Assembly (NCBI GenBank): GCA_020444415.1
Contig: JAHLLA010000001.1
Coordinates: 558,001-622,000 of the forward strand
Source of the DNA: Bacteroidota bacterium
GTDB lineage: Bacteria > Bacteroidota > Bacteroidia > Bacteroidales > F082
Length of the DNA stretch: 64,000 nt
Reading direction: 5' to 3'
The position numbers and the translations under genes are program-made. Of the stretch, positions 1 through 8,037 are shown in pieces. The notes beneath the pieces were generated by a model that ran no database searches, had not been told where the DNA came from, and saw only the letters and a program-made list of their open reading frames with translations. The stretch's first letter is position 1; the number at the start of each line of letters is the position of its first letter.

Positions 1-2
1 AC

Positions 3-1121
3 TTTGTTGAAAAAGGCACCCAACTGGCAAAAATAGACCCGGAAATTTATATTTCTACTTACGAAAAGATAGATGCCGCCTTAAAAACGGCCCAGGCAAA
101 CGAAGCCAATGCCAAAGCGAGGGTAGCCCAAAGCAAATCGCAGTTTACCAAAGCCCAGCTTGACTTTAACCGTAGTAAAACGCTGTGGGATAAGCAGGTT
201 ATATCAGATGCAGATTTTGAAGCAGCCAAGTCAGCATTTGAAGTAGCTAAAGCCGATGTTGAAGCTGCAGAAGAAAGTTATAAATCGAGCCAGTTCCAGG
301 TAAGCAGCGCAAGAGCATCACTGAAAGAAGCCAATGAAAACCTGAACCGAACCAGTATTTATGCCCCTAATGATGGAACAGTTTCCAAATTAAGTGTTGA
401 AGTGGGCGAACGCGTAACCGGAGCTTCACAGTTTTCGGCCGGAACAGAGATCATGCGAATTGCCAATCTCGATATTCTCGAAGTCAATGTGGAGGTAAAT
501 GAAAATGACATTGTTCGTGTTTCTCTGTTTGATACCGCAATTATTGAGGTGGATGCCTACCTCGATCACGATTTTAAAGGACTGGTAACTGAAATTGCCA
601 CCTCAGCTAACACCACGGGTGTTAGTGCCGACCAGGTGACCAACTTCGATGTAAAAATTACAATGCTGAAAGAATCGTATGAAGATTTAATCAAACCTGA
701 CAATCCTATTCCCTCTCCTTTCAGGCCGGGCATGTCAGCTACTGTTGAAATACAAACTGAAACGGCACCCAATATTTTAACCATTCCTATACAGGCTGTA
801 ACAACAAGAGCCGATACCACGGGAAGGATCAAATCGAGTCGTGAAAAGCGGGAAGAAATGCAGGGTAAAGATGAAGAAAGTGCGACAGCTATTGATGAAG
901 AGGTGAATGAATATGTATTTCTCTACAAAGACGATGAGGCCAAGCTTATTGAGGTTGAAACAGGGGTACAGGACAATACGTATATTCAAATTCTTTCAGG
1001 ATTGAGCGAGGGAGATGAAGTCATCGTGTCGCCATATCGTGCAGTTTCTAAAACACTTAAAAATGGCGATGCTGTTGAGAAAGTAAAAAAGGAAGACCTG
1101 TTCAAATCTGATGACGAATAA
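3..1121 (+). CDS. HlyD-family efflux adaptor (3' part)
   Basis: The reading frame is open from the window edge to a TAA at 1119-1121, so the 5' end lies outside. The protein is a periplasmic adaptor (membrane fusion protein) that links an inner-membrane RND or MacB-type pump to a TolC-like channel. The visible part starts in the first half of the lipoyl/barrel-sandwich domain. A long Ala/Lys/Glu-rich alpha-helical hairpin follows (about 100-350 in the DNA), then the second lipoyl half with the motif YAPNDGTVSKLSVEVGERV. A beta-barrel domain and a membrane-proximal domain end in SGLSEGDEVIVSPY. An acidic insert around 830-910, rich in Arg/Lys/Glu, breaks the membrane-proximal domain. The pump genes presumably lie upstream. 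The family call is secure. RND versus ABC partner cannot be decided here. Confidence 0.9.
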   Translation, partial: FVEKGTQLAKIDPEIYISTYEKIDAALKTAQANEANAKARVAQSKSQFTKAQLDFNRSKTLWDKQVISDADFEAAKSAFEVAKADVEAAEESYKSSQFQVSSARASLKEANENLNRTSIYAPNDGTVSKLSVEVGERVTGASQFSAGTEIMRIANLDILEVNVEVNENDIVRVSLFDTAIIEVDAYLDHDFKGLVTEIATSANTTGVSADQVTNFDVKITMLKESYEDLIKPDNPIPSPFRPGMSATVEIQTETAPNILTIPIQAVTTRADTTGRIKSSREKREEMQGKDEESATAIDEEVNEYVFLYKDDEAKLIEVETGVQDNTYIQILSGLSEGDEVIVSPYRAVSKTLKNGDAVEKVKKEDLFKSDDE

Positions 1122-1166
1122 TTTCTAATAGCAGATCGTATAAATTTTAGATTTTAATTCCGATCC

Positions 1167-1865
1167 TTGGCCATAATATTAAATATTGAAACTTCTACCA
1201 AAGTTTGTTCCGTAGGGATAGCTGTGGATGGTGTGATCACCTCCCTAAAAGAAACACAAGTAGCCAATTCACATGCCGAACTAGTCACCTTGTATTCAGA
1301 GTTTGTAATTAAAGAGTCAGGTTATACGTTGGCTGATCTGGATGCCATTGCCGTCAGTAAGGGCCCCGGTTCGTATACAGGCCTCCGTATTGGGGTTTCT
1401 ACGGCAAAAGGTTTTTGTTATGCCCTTGACAAACCATTGATTGCCATAGACACATTGAAAGCAATGGCTTACGGAATGATCGAACAGATTGATGATGAAA
1501 ATTTTCTTGTCTGCCCGATGATTGACGCCCGCAGAATGGAAGTATATGCTGCTGTTTACAATCAGCAATTACAGTGCGTCCAAAAAACTGAAGCCCTCAT
1601 TATTGATTCAGGTTCTTTTCATGATGTATTAAGTGATCATCTAATTTATTTTGGTGGTGATGGTGCTGCGAAATGTAAAGAAGTTCTTGGTCATCAAAAT
1701 AATGCTGTCTTTCTTGAATCATTTCACCCTTCAGCGAAGTTTATGGCCTCATTATCAGAGAAGAAATACCAACAAGACCAATTTGAAGATGTGGCCTATT
1801 TTGAACCTTATTACCTGAAAGATTTTGTAGCTGGTATTCCAAAAGTGAAGGGTTTGAAAGATTGA
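1167..1865 (+). CDS. tsaB: tRNA threonylcarbamoyladenosine biosynthesis protein TsaB
   Basis: TsaB is the non-catalytic ASKHA-fold partner of TsaD in making the t6A modification at position 37 of ANN-decoding tRNAs in the cytoplasm. The N-terminus reads ILNIETSTKVCSVGI, and the diagnostic loop GPGSYTGLRIG lies near residues 66-76. The length of 232 aa is usual for the family. The frame begins with TTG at 1167 directly ahead of the conserved first strand, and no ATG fits upstream, so a TTG start is the best choice. It lies 45 bp after the efflux adaptor and ends at a bidirectional terminator. Function follows from the family. Confidence 0.93.
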   Translation: MAIILNIETSTKVCSVGIAVDGVITSLKETQVANSHAELVTLYSEFVIKESGYTLADLDAIAVSKGPGSYTGLRIGVSTAKGFCYALDKPLIAIDTLKAMAYGMIEQIDDENFLVCPMIDARRMEVYAAVYNQQLQCVQKTEALIIDSGSFHDVLSDHLIYFGGDGAAKCKEVLGHQNNAVFLESFHPSAKFMASLSEKKYQQDQFEDVAYFEPYYLKDFVAGIPKVKGLKD

Positions 1866-1872
1866 TCGTAAT

Positions 1873-1925
1873 AAAAAGAGCAAGTCAATAATCCGCAAAG
1901 GATCATCAACTTGCTCATTATTTTT
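1873..1925. terminator. Bidirectional terminator between tsaB and the MscS gene
   Basis: The arms GAGCAAGT (1878-1885) and ACTTGCTC (1909-1916) pair perfectly. A smaller ATCC/GGAT hairpin sits inside the loop. There is an A-run on the left and a T-run on the right. It lies between two convergent genes. Confidence 0.75.
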
Positions 1926-1941
1926 AAGAATTTTCGTCTAT

Positions 1942-2754
1942 TTATTTAGCAAGATGCACATCCAATTGTGGGAATGGGATGCTTAAACCTTTCTTATCAG
2001 CTTCTTTATAGAATTTTTCATTCATACTGAAAAATACTGTCCAATAATCGGCAGCATTTACCCAGGCTCTTACAGTAATGTTAACCGAACTGTCAGCCAT
2101 TTCGCCGAGTGCTATAAAAGGTTCAGGATCATTAAGTACTTTTTCCTCTGTTTTAAGCAAATCAATTATCAATGATTTTGCTTTATCATAATCATCTCCG
2201 TATGCGATACCAAAGGTCCAGTCAACACGACGATTTTCCTGCGAACTGAAATTTGTAAGTGAACCTGTTGAAAGCGGACCATTTGGAATAATAATGGTTT
2301 TGTTATCCGGTGTCAACAATATGGTTATAAAAATCTGTATTTCAGTCACTGTTCCCATGTAACCCTGCGCATCAATAAAATCACCCACTTTAAATGGTTT
2401 AAAGATGAGAATCATTACTCCACCCGCAAAATTTTGTAAAGTTCCTGACAATGCCAAACCAACGGCCAAACCAGCGGCACCTAAAATGGCAATAAACGAG
2501 GTCATTTGTATGCCAACCATTGCCAACACGCTGATCACCAGCATCACTTTTAAAAGTATACTGATCATGCTCAATAGAAATGGTTTGAGTGACTCGTCTA
2601 AATTTCTTTTATTCATGGTTTTTTTAATGCCTTTCATAATGGCTTTGATTACCCAAAGACCCACGACCAGAACGACAACTGCTCCAATAATTTTTAATCC
2701 ATACTGCACAGCTAATTCACTTAGCCAATCCATAATTTCCTGTGCTTTTTCCAT
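1942..2754 (-). CDS. MscS-family mechanosensitive channel
   Basis: A small-conductance mechanosensitive channel of the inner membrane that releases solutes on hypo-osmotic shock. The 270 aa contain three membrane segments (about residues 18-40, 60-85 and 88-112). The third is the Gly/Ala-rich pore helix GAAGLAVGLALSGTLQN. The beta domain follows with FKVGDFI and then the mixed alpha/beta cytosolic cage, ending in FPQLDVHL. Length and order match the minimal E. coli MscS type. The ATG at 2754 begins a soluble amphipathic helix that precedes the first membrane segment, as expected. It is a single gene, convergent with tsaB and preceded by the divergent-free spacer before pfk. Confidence 0.93.
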   Translation of the reverse strand: MEKAQEIMDWLSELAVQYGLKIIGAVVVLVVGLWVIKAIMKGIKKTMNKRNLDESLKPFLLSMISILLKVMLVISVLAMVGIQMTSFIAILGAAGLAVGLALSGTLQNFAGGVMILIFKPFKVGDFIDAQGYMGTVTEIQIFITILLTPDNKTIIIPNGPLSTGSLTNFSSQENRRVDWTFGIAYGDDYDKAKSLIIDLLKTEEKVLNDPEPFIALGEMADSSVNITVRAWVNAADYWTVFFSMNEKFYKEADKKGLSIPFPQLDVHLAK

Positions 2755-2818
2755 AGTTCAATAATGTTAATTAATATTTAAAAAAATGCAAAGTCTATTT
2801 AATAAGGTTGTAAATAAT

Positions 2819-3913
2819 TTAAATTCCAAGTGAGATCCCCAATCCTTTAGCGGTTTTTACCAATGAATTATCGCTCGTAACCAGGTTGGGGGTAGCGATG
2901 GCCTCTTTTAAAGGTACGGCCACAAAATTAGGATGGCGATACGCGACCATTTTCCCAAAATTCTGATTCAATGCCATTTCAAAAGCCCTCACACCAAATT
3001 GTGCCGAAAGCACACGATCATAAGCAATGGGTATGCCGCCTCTTTGTAAATGCCCGAGAACTGTTTCTCGCATATCATGCTGAAATCCGATTTCCTGTAA
3101 TTCTTTTATAAGCTGCGCTGCAATACCACCCAGCCTTTTATTTTTATAACCTACTTCTTTATTTTCCTGGTAAATCATTTTGCCACCCTGTATGTGTGCT
3201 CCTTCTGAAACCACAACCACCGCAAAGCCGCGGCCATTACGGAATCTTTTTTCGAGTGCTTCCTTTACTTTATGAATGTCGTAAGGGAATTCGGGTATCA
3301 AGCACACCTCGGCACCTCCGGCAATAGCAGCGTTTAAGGCAATCCATCCGGCATTTCTACCCATTACCTCCAGCATAAATACACGGTTATGGCTCGCGGC
3401 TGTAGTTACCAGTTTGTCGACAGATTCTGTGGCTATTTGCACGGCCGTCTGAAAGCCAAAAGTAGTATCGGTAGAGGAAAGATCGTTATCAATTGTTTTG
3501 GGTACCCCGATGATATTCAATCCCTTTTCATATAATTTTTGGGAAATTTCCTGGGAGCCATCACCCCCGATATTGATCACCGCATCAATATTCATATATT
3601 GCAATGTCCTGATCATTTCATCTGATCGGTCAACGGTGGTCCATGAACCATCCTTTTCTTTAACAGGCCACGAGAATGGGCCTCCCTTATTGGTGGTTTC
3701 TATAATTGTACCGCCCTGGAAGTGGATACCTGAAACCATTTTATTGTCCAACACCACTATTTCTTTGGGCTCCCATAAAACCCCGTTAAAAGCCTGGATG
3801 CTTCCAAGCACTTCCCAATCCTTTTCCTGTGATGCCCTATGCACAATAGCCCTGATTACAGCATTAAGTCCTGGGCAGTCACCTCCTCCTGTTGCAATTA
3901 ATAATCGTTTCAT
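2819..3913 (-). CDS. pfkA: 6-phosphofructokinase, Gly104/Lys124 type
   Basis: Phosphorylates fructose 6-phosphate to the 1,6-bisphosphate in glycolysis (cytoplasm). The 364 aa begin with the nucleotide loop GGGDCPGLN (residues 9-17), followed by GGDGS (116-120), PKTIDND (138-144, catalytic Asp142) and MGR (184-186). By E. coli numbering the two donor-selecting positions are Gly104 (here Gly119) and Lys124 (here Lys139). Gly104 is the ATP-type residue, while Lys124 is usual in pyrophosphate-dependent enzymes. This mixed pair is known from group III enzymes, including ATP-using actinobacterial ones. I therefore lean to ATP as donor but pyrophosphate cannot be excluded. The enzyme is longer than the 320-aa allosteric E. 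coli type. Confidence 0.92.
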   Translation of the reverse strand: MKRLLIATGGGDCPGLNAVIRAIVHRASQEKDWEVLGSIQAFNGVLWEPKEIVVLDNKMVSGIHFQGGTIIETTNKGGPFSWPVKEKDGSWTTVDRSDEMIRTLQYMNIDAVINIGGDGSQEISQKLYEKGLNIIGVPKTIDNDLSSTDTTFGFQTAVQIATESVDKLVTTAASHNRVFMLEVMGRNAGWIALNAAIAGGAEVCLIPEFPYDIHKVKEALEKRFRNGRGFAVVVVSEGAHIQGGKMIYQENKEVGYKNKRLGGIAAQLIKELQEIGFQHDMRETVLGHLQRGGIPIAYDRVLSAQFGVRAFEMALNQNFGKMVAYRHPNFVAVPLKEAIATPNLVTSDNSLVKTAKGLGISLGI

Positions 3914-4106
3914 TTTTACTGAATATCAGCGCCAAAAATAAGCAAACCACGTTAAATTGTAGAATCCAAACTCAAATTATTTGATTTTCGAGGCCGGCTA
4001 ACTGATAACAAACCAAAATAAAGAATGTTTAAGGAAACTTTTTTTCCCGTATTTCCGCATGAAACGATTACGGATCGCAACAAACTCTTTTATGAATTAA
4101 TCTCAT

Positions 4107-4142
4107 AAAAAAACCGGCAAACTGAGCGCTGCCGGTTTTTTC
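4107..4142. terminator. Rho-independent terminator after the carboxypeptidase-regulatory lipoprotein gene
   Basis: The stem AAAAAACCGGCA / TGCCGGTTTTTT has perfect arms (about 4108-4119 and 4130-4141) around a 10-nt loop. It sits 35 bp past the stop of the minus-strand lipoprotein gene and has T-runs on both strands. Confidence 0.85.
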
Positions 4143-4177
4143 TATTTGTTGCAGTTAATATGCTTTATTAATACATT

Positions 4178-4909
4178 TTAAGGAACGACAAAAGATACTG
4201 TTTCAGGTGAGTCAACACTCAGGTTTGGAAATACCATATCACCGGAATCCGGATCTTCATAGCTATTATTCCAGTATGCATCACCATAAACTTTCATATA
4301 AACTGTTGAGCCAGAAGTAAATCCTTCTTCATTTAATTTTTCACTTGTAATAGGGAGCTCAAAATTATGGGTTGTAATTTCATATGCCTCACTATAATAA
4401 GAGTAGTTTGAACTGCTTACAGTTGAATCAACGCTGTAAAATATTCTGATATATTTAGGAGCTTCTGCTGTTCCTTCCGGATCAATTGTTCCGGTATAAT
4501 CAATGGAACCGTGTGAAATATGTGCCGTAAAGTCGGTAATTATTAAACTCGACTGCTGACCCAAATCAAAGGTTTCAGTAAGATTCAGAGGGCCTCCTGT
4601 TTCAGTTAACGAAGCATCAAAGTATTTATACATACCATACCCGGTTTTATCAAAAAGTAAGTTGTATGTCCCAAATGGCACATTTTCAATAGTAAATTCG
4701 CCCGATTCGTCAGTTTTTGAGGTTATTAACGGAGAGGTTCCTTCAACCGTAATGGTCATATTACTGTTATCTACGCTGGTTTGGCCTTCGTTATATAAAG
4801 CTACTTTTCCTGAAATACTGCTCGTTGTTTCTTTTTTTTCTTCTTCATCCTTACTACAGGCGAAAAAGCTTAGCGTAATAAAAACGACTATTAAACTATT
4901 AATTTTCAT
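4178..4909 (-). CDS. Lipoprotein with a carboxypeptidase-regulatory-like domain
   Basis: A 243-aa envelope lipoprotein. The signal peptide ends in a lipobox with Cys18 (FFACSKDEEE), followed by an acidic linker of the kind seen on surface lipoproteins of Bacteroidota. Residues about 32-110 form a transthyretin/carboxypeptidase-regulatory-like beta sandwich (ISGKVALYNEG...TDESGEFTIENVPFGTYNLLF). The remaining C-terminal half is a second beta-rich domain without a motif I recognise. It is monocistronic, with its own terminator downstream. The substrate or partner is unknown. Such domains often serve as structural or carbohydrate-binding modules, but nothing here shows which. Confidence 0.75.
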   Translation of the reverse strand: MKINSLIVVFITLSFFACSKDEEEKKETTSSISGKVALYNEGQTSVDNSNMTITVEGTSPLITSKTDESGEFTIENVPFGTYNLLFDKTGYGMYKYFDASLTETGGPLNLTETFDLGQQSSLIITDFTAHISHGSIDYTGTIDPEGTAEAPKYIRIFYSVDSTVSSSNYSYYSEAYEITTHNFELPITSEKLNEEGFTSGSTVYMKVYGDAYWNNSYEDPDSGDMVFPNLSVDSPETVSFVVP

Positions 4910-5077
4910 ACGTGTTTATTTTTCAGTTTGTTAATAATTAATTTTTTGAAAAAGCCGCAAGGTAATTTTTTAATCGGCTATGCTTAATACGGAATGCGCA
5001 GGAAATTATTGTGTTCAATTCAAGTCACTGCCAATAATCTTAATATCTCAAATCAACAAACAGGAATCAGGCGCTTT

Positions 5078-6592
5078 CTAATCCATCAATTTTTTTACCG
5101 GATAGGAAGCTTCTCTAGCTGCAGCAGCTTTTTCCCATTCAGGAACAACTTCGATTAAGAAAGTTTGTTTCTCTGCTTCCAGCTTCTCAACGGGCAATTG
5201 AATAAAAGCCTGTGCTTTGGCTTTTGTACTGATGTCAGGATACGGCAACTCTTCGTTAAATCCATAATCGGCAAATAACCGGGCCAGTTTAATTCGGGCT
5301 TCCTGGGCAATGGTAATGCCTGTTCCGATCACCCGGCTTATTTCAACAGGTGAGTGGAATGAAGCACCGTGACTTGCTGCTGCATAATCCCATCGCCACT
5401 GCGCATGCCTGATGTCCATCAATACGGCTTTCATTTCGTCTTCAGTAGCTCCCAGTTCCCAGGCTTTTCCGGCTTCAACGTGGGCTCTCACCAACAATTC
5501 TTCCAGTTTATCCCTGTTCTCAATGATTTTATCCTGGCGATCATACACATTTTTAACCAGGGTTAAGGTTTTTTCGCGATGACATACCGCACAGGAAGCT
5601 TCCACATTATTCAATGGACTTTGAAGATGATGATCGGTAAACTTTTGTCCGCCTTCACTTTTATATGGCATATGGCAATCGGCACATGAAACCCCACGTT
5701 CAGCGTGGATGCCTGTCATGAATGTTTCCCATCCGGGGTGCTGTGCTTTCAGCATAGGTGCTTTACTGATGGCATGTTCCCAATCGTAAAATTCAAAATC
5801 ATCATAGTATTCTTCCATGTCTTCGGCAGTAAAGCCATTGTCCCAGGGAAATGTCAGATAGGCCTGCTTTCCGTCTCGTTTATCGAAATAATATTCCACG
5901 TGGCACTGTGCGCATACCAGCGAGCGCATCTCCTGGTGAGAAGCTTTGGTAATGTCTTTGCCCATGCGTTCAAATGCTTCAATTAAAGCCGGGCGCGATA
6001 TTTGAAGATTCATAGTCTCAGCATCGTGGCAATCGGCACATCCGATAGCATTTACAATTTCAGGGCCTTTGGTATCCCAGGTACCGGCATAAAAATCCTG
6101 CGGACTGCTTTGCCCCATTAACCTTGGCACATCCGGACTTTTACAGGACCAACATGTATTCGGCATCGGGCTGCTTTTACCATCTACAGGAGCACCTGTA
6201 CGCAAAGTGTTTCGAATATCTTCGATGGCATAATAGTGTCCTCGACCCTGGTTGTAATCTTTTGAAAAACCGTAACCGGCCCATAAAACAACAAGCCGGG
6301 GATCAATTTCCAGCATGTCGATCATTTGAGAACCGTTGTATTTACTTCGGAAATCATCTTCGCTGGATTGAATATAGGATTGATATTGTTTTGGGAAATT
6401 CTCTCCCCAAACTTCATTCCTTGGTTCCCAATTTTCATATTTTACCTTGGGCACAAAAGTAAAGGAGGCCTCAGCTCGTCTTTCTATAATTGAAGAGGCA
6501 AATACAGCTATAATGATGACCACTATAACTGTTGTAATAAAAAGTAACCAGCCTATCCACGGACTTTTTACAATTCTTCTTTTTAAACTCAT
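5078..6592 (-). CDS. nrfA: Ammonia-forming cytochrome c nitrite reductase, catalytic subunit
   Basis: NrfA reduces nitrite to ammonium with six electrons in the periplasm. The 504 aa begin with an uncleaved-looking anchor helix (about residues 13-35). There are five haem attachment sites: the active-site haem CWSCK (147-151) with the diagnostic lysine ligand, then CADCH (185-189), CAQCH (227-231), CADCH (303-307) and CAVCH (334-338). The Tyr after haem 3 (HVEYY) and the His of TGIHAERG before haem 4 fit the catalytic Tyr and His of the family. It follows nrfH by 29 bp in the same direction, as in the NrfHA type that takes electrons from menaquinol. The membrane anchor on NrfA itself is slightly unusual, since many NrfA have a cleaved signal. 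Confidence 0.97.
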   Translation of the reverse strand: MSLKRRIVKSPWIGWLLFITTVIVVIIIAVFASSIIERRAEASFTFVPKVKYENWEPRNEVWGENFPKQYQSYIQSSEDDFRSKYNGSQMIDMLEIDPRLVVLWAGYGFSKDYNQGRGHYYAIEDIRNTLRTGAPVDGKSSPMPNTCWSCKSPDVPRLMGQSSPQDFYAGTWDTKGPEIVNAIGCADCHDAETMNLQISRPALIEAFERMGKDITKASHQEMRSLVCAQCHVEYYFDKRDGKQAYLTFPWDNGFTAEDMEEYYDDFEFYDWEHAISKAPMLKAQHPGWETFMTGIHAERGVSCADCHMPYKSEGGQKFTDHHLQSPLNNVEASCAVCHREKTLTLVKNVYDRQDKIIENRDKLEELLVRAHVEAGKAWELGATEDEMKAVLMDIRHAQWRWDYAAASHGASFHSPVEISRVIGTGITIAQEARIKLARLFADYGFNEELPYPDISTKAKAQAFIQLPVEKLEAEKQTFLIEVVPEWEKAAAAREASYPVKKLMD

Positions 6593-6621
6593 AATATTTG
6601 GTTTTTAATCGTTTCTATATT

Positions 6622-7191
6622 TTATTTTTTCAGCCATTCAGGAACCACACTTGACGGAAGTGGTACGCGTGCATTCGGAACACTTGAGATACTGTTTACC
6701 CTCCCGTGTGGCACTTCACGATGACATGACCAGCATAACCTGTCCTTTCTTGCATGATCTGCTACCTGTGTATAATTCAATAATTTACTGTCCGTAATTA
6801 AATGTGTGTGACAGCGGATACAATTGTCCTGAACAACTCCGATACCGGCTTCCCTGATTTGAATTACCTGGGGTTCGTTTCGCATGGTAAAAATGGTAGC
6901 ATGACGCATACCGTCCATGGCTTTGAAATAGTATGTATTGAATACATTATCGTGCGGCACATGGCAATCGTTGCAAGAAGCCCATTCTCGATGAGAACTA
7001 TGATTCCAGGTAGCATACTGGGGTGCCATAACATGACAGTTTACACAGGTTTCAGGTTTATCAGAAAGATAGGATGAAGCTTTGGATATGTGTATGATAT
7101 AAATGAACAGTCCAACTATAATTCCCAGCGTTGTAATTACTATAAATCGCCAGTTTGCAGGTGGTTTGAAATATGTGAAAAGTTTTAACAT
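6622..7191 (-). CDS. nrfH: Cytochrome c nitrite reductase, NrfH quinol-oxidising subunit
   Basis: NrfH is the membrane-anchored tetrahaem cytochrome of the NapC/NirT family that passes electrons from menaquinol to NrfA. The 189 aa have one N-terminal membrane helix (about residues 16-34) and four CxxCH sites at Cys49, Cys73, Cys124 and Cys153. The first is CVNCHVM, with the Met that ligates haem 1 in this family. It is the first gene of the nrfHA pair, 29 bp ahead of nrfA. The Rrf2 regulator gene lies upstream in the same orientation, separated by a 257-bp spacer with an inverted repeat. Confidence 0.96.
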   Translation of the reverse strand: MLKLFTYFKPPANWRFIVITTLGIIVGLFIYIIHISKASSYLSDKPETCVNCHVMAPQYATWNHSSHREWASCNDCHVPHDNVFNTYYFKAMDGMRHATIFTMRNEPQVIQIREAGIGVVQDNCIRCHTHLITDSKLLNYTQVADHARKDRLCWSCHREVPHGRVNSISSVPNARVPLPSSVVPEWLKK

Positions 7192-7291
7192 GCATTTAAA
7201 ATTAAAGCCGTTATAAAGATATTTATTCTTTGCTAAAAAAAGTGGGTTTAAATGTGAGCATTATCAAGGATAAACGCGTTAATTAATTCAT

Positions 7292-7319
7292 GAATTTAAG
7301 TATTTGTTTTCTTGAATTC
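7292..7319. promoter_or_regulatory. Inverted repeat upstream of nrfH
   Basis: The arms GAATTTAAG (7292-7300) and CTTGAATTC (7311-7319) are complementary except for one position, across a 10-nt spacer. It lies 101-128 bp ahead of the nrfH start in the only spacer that can hold the nrfHA promoter. The binding protein is unknown. A perfect TTGAATTCAA lies at its right edge. Confidence 0.4.
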
Positions 7320-7448
7320 AAAAATAGACAAATATGATCTATCATTATATGACTCCTTTTCAGCACGAATCAATTTAGAATACTTCCAGATTATTATAAA
7401 ATTAATACCAGAGTAGTGAACTTCGTTTTCAAGGCATTGAACGTCAGT

Positions 7449-7847
7449 TTACAGGTAATTCTTAAGTGTATAGCTTTTCATATAATCTTCAAATTCTTTT
7501 GAAAGTTTATTGATGATACTATTACGAATGCATTTATTAAATGGGCATGTATGTTGATTTTGCGGGCATTCATTATAATCAATTTCCCCTTCAATTGATC
7601 GATAAATATCATACAACAGAATATCTTCAGGCTCTTTTTTTAATAAAAAGCCACCCGTTGGCCCCCTGAAAGAAAGGAGGTATCCATCTTTTACAAGTCG
7701 TTGTAAAACTTTGGCTATGTGATGCCTGGAGAAATTGATTTGTTCAGAAAGGTGTATGGCATTTAATGGGAATTTTGCTTTCGCTATTAATATCATACTG
7801 TGAATTCCGATGGAAGCAGCATCTGAAAAATTGATAACTTTCGACAT
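7449..7847 (-). CDS. Rrf2-family transcriptional regulator, likely Fe-S and nitrite/NO responsive
   Basis: A 132-aa Rrf2 protein: an N-terminal winged helix (LSEQINFSRHHIAKVLQRLVKDGYL), the wing RGPTGGF (61-67), and three C-terminal cysteines Cys94, Cys101 and Cys106 of the kind that bind an iron-sulphur cluster in NsrR, IscR and RsrR. Spacing here is Cys-X6-Cys-X4-Cys. It sits directly upstream of nrfHA on the same strand, so control of nitrite ammonification is the obvious inference. A perfect 24-bp palindrome 42 bp ahead of its own start looks like an autoregulatory operator. The exact signal (NO, nitrite or iron-sulphur status) cannot be read from the sequence. Confidence 0.85.
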   Translation of the reverse strand: MSKVINFSDAASIGIHSMILIAKAKFPLNAIHLSEQINFSRHHIAKVLQRLVKDGYLLSFRGPTGGFLLKKEPEDILLYDIYRSIEGEIDYNECPQNQHTCPFNKCIRNSIINKLSKEFEDYMKSYTLKNYL

Positions 7848-7888
7848 ATTATCTCTCTAAAATATTTATTGTGTAAAGTTATACTTTA

Positions 7889-7912
7889 ATTCAGGTATTT
7901 AAATACCTGAAT
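7889..7912. promoter_or_regulatory. Perfect 24-bp palindromic operator upstream of the Rrf2 gene
   Basis: The half-site ATTCAGGTATTT (7889-7900) is followed immediately by its exact reverse complement (7901-7912). The centre (GGTATTT-AAATACC) resembles the GyATTT-AAATrC core of known NsrR sites. It begins 42 bp upstream of the regulator's ATG. Confidence 0.7.
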
Positions 7913-8037
7913 AGCTAATTTGAAACCACTCTGGATAAATCACGTTTCACAAACATTTTTTTTATTTTTTTAATTTGTTTCTATATCTTTACCGCTGAGA
8001 ACGAAATAATTGCAACCATAATTCCAAATTTTAACTT

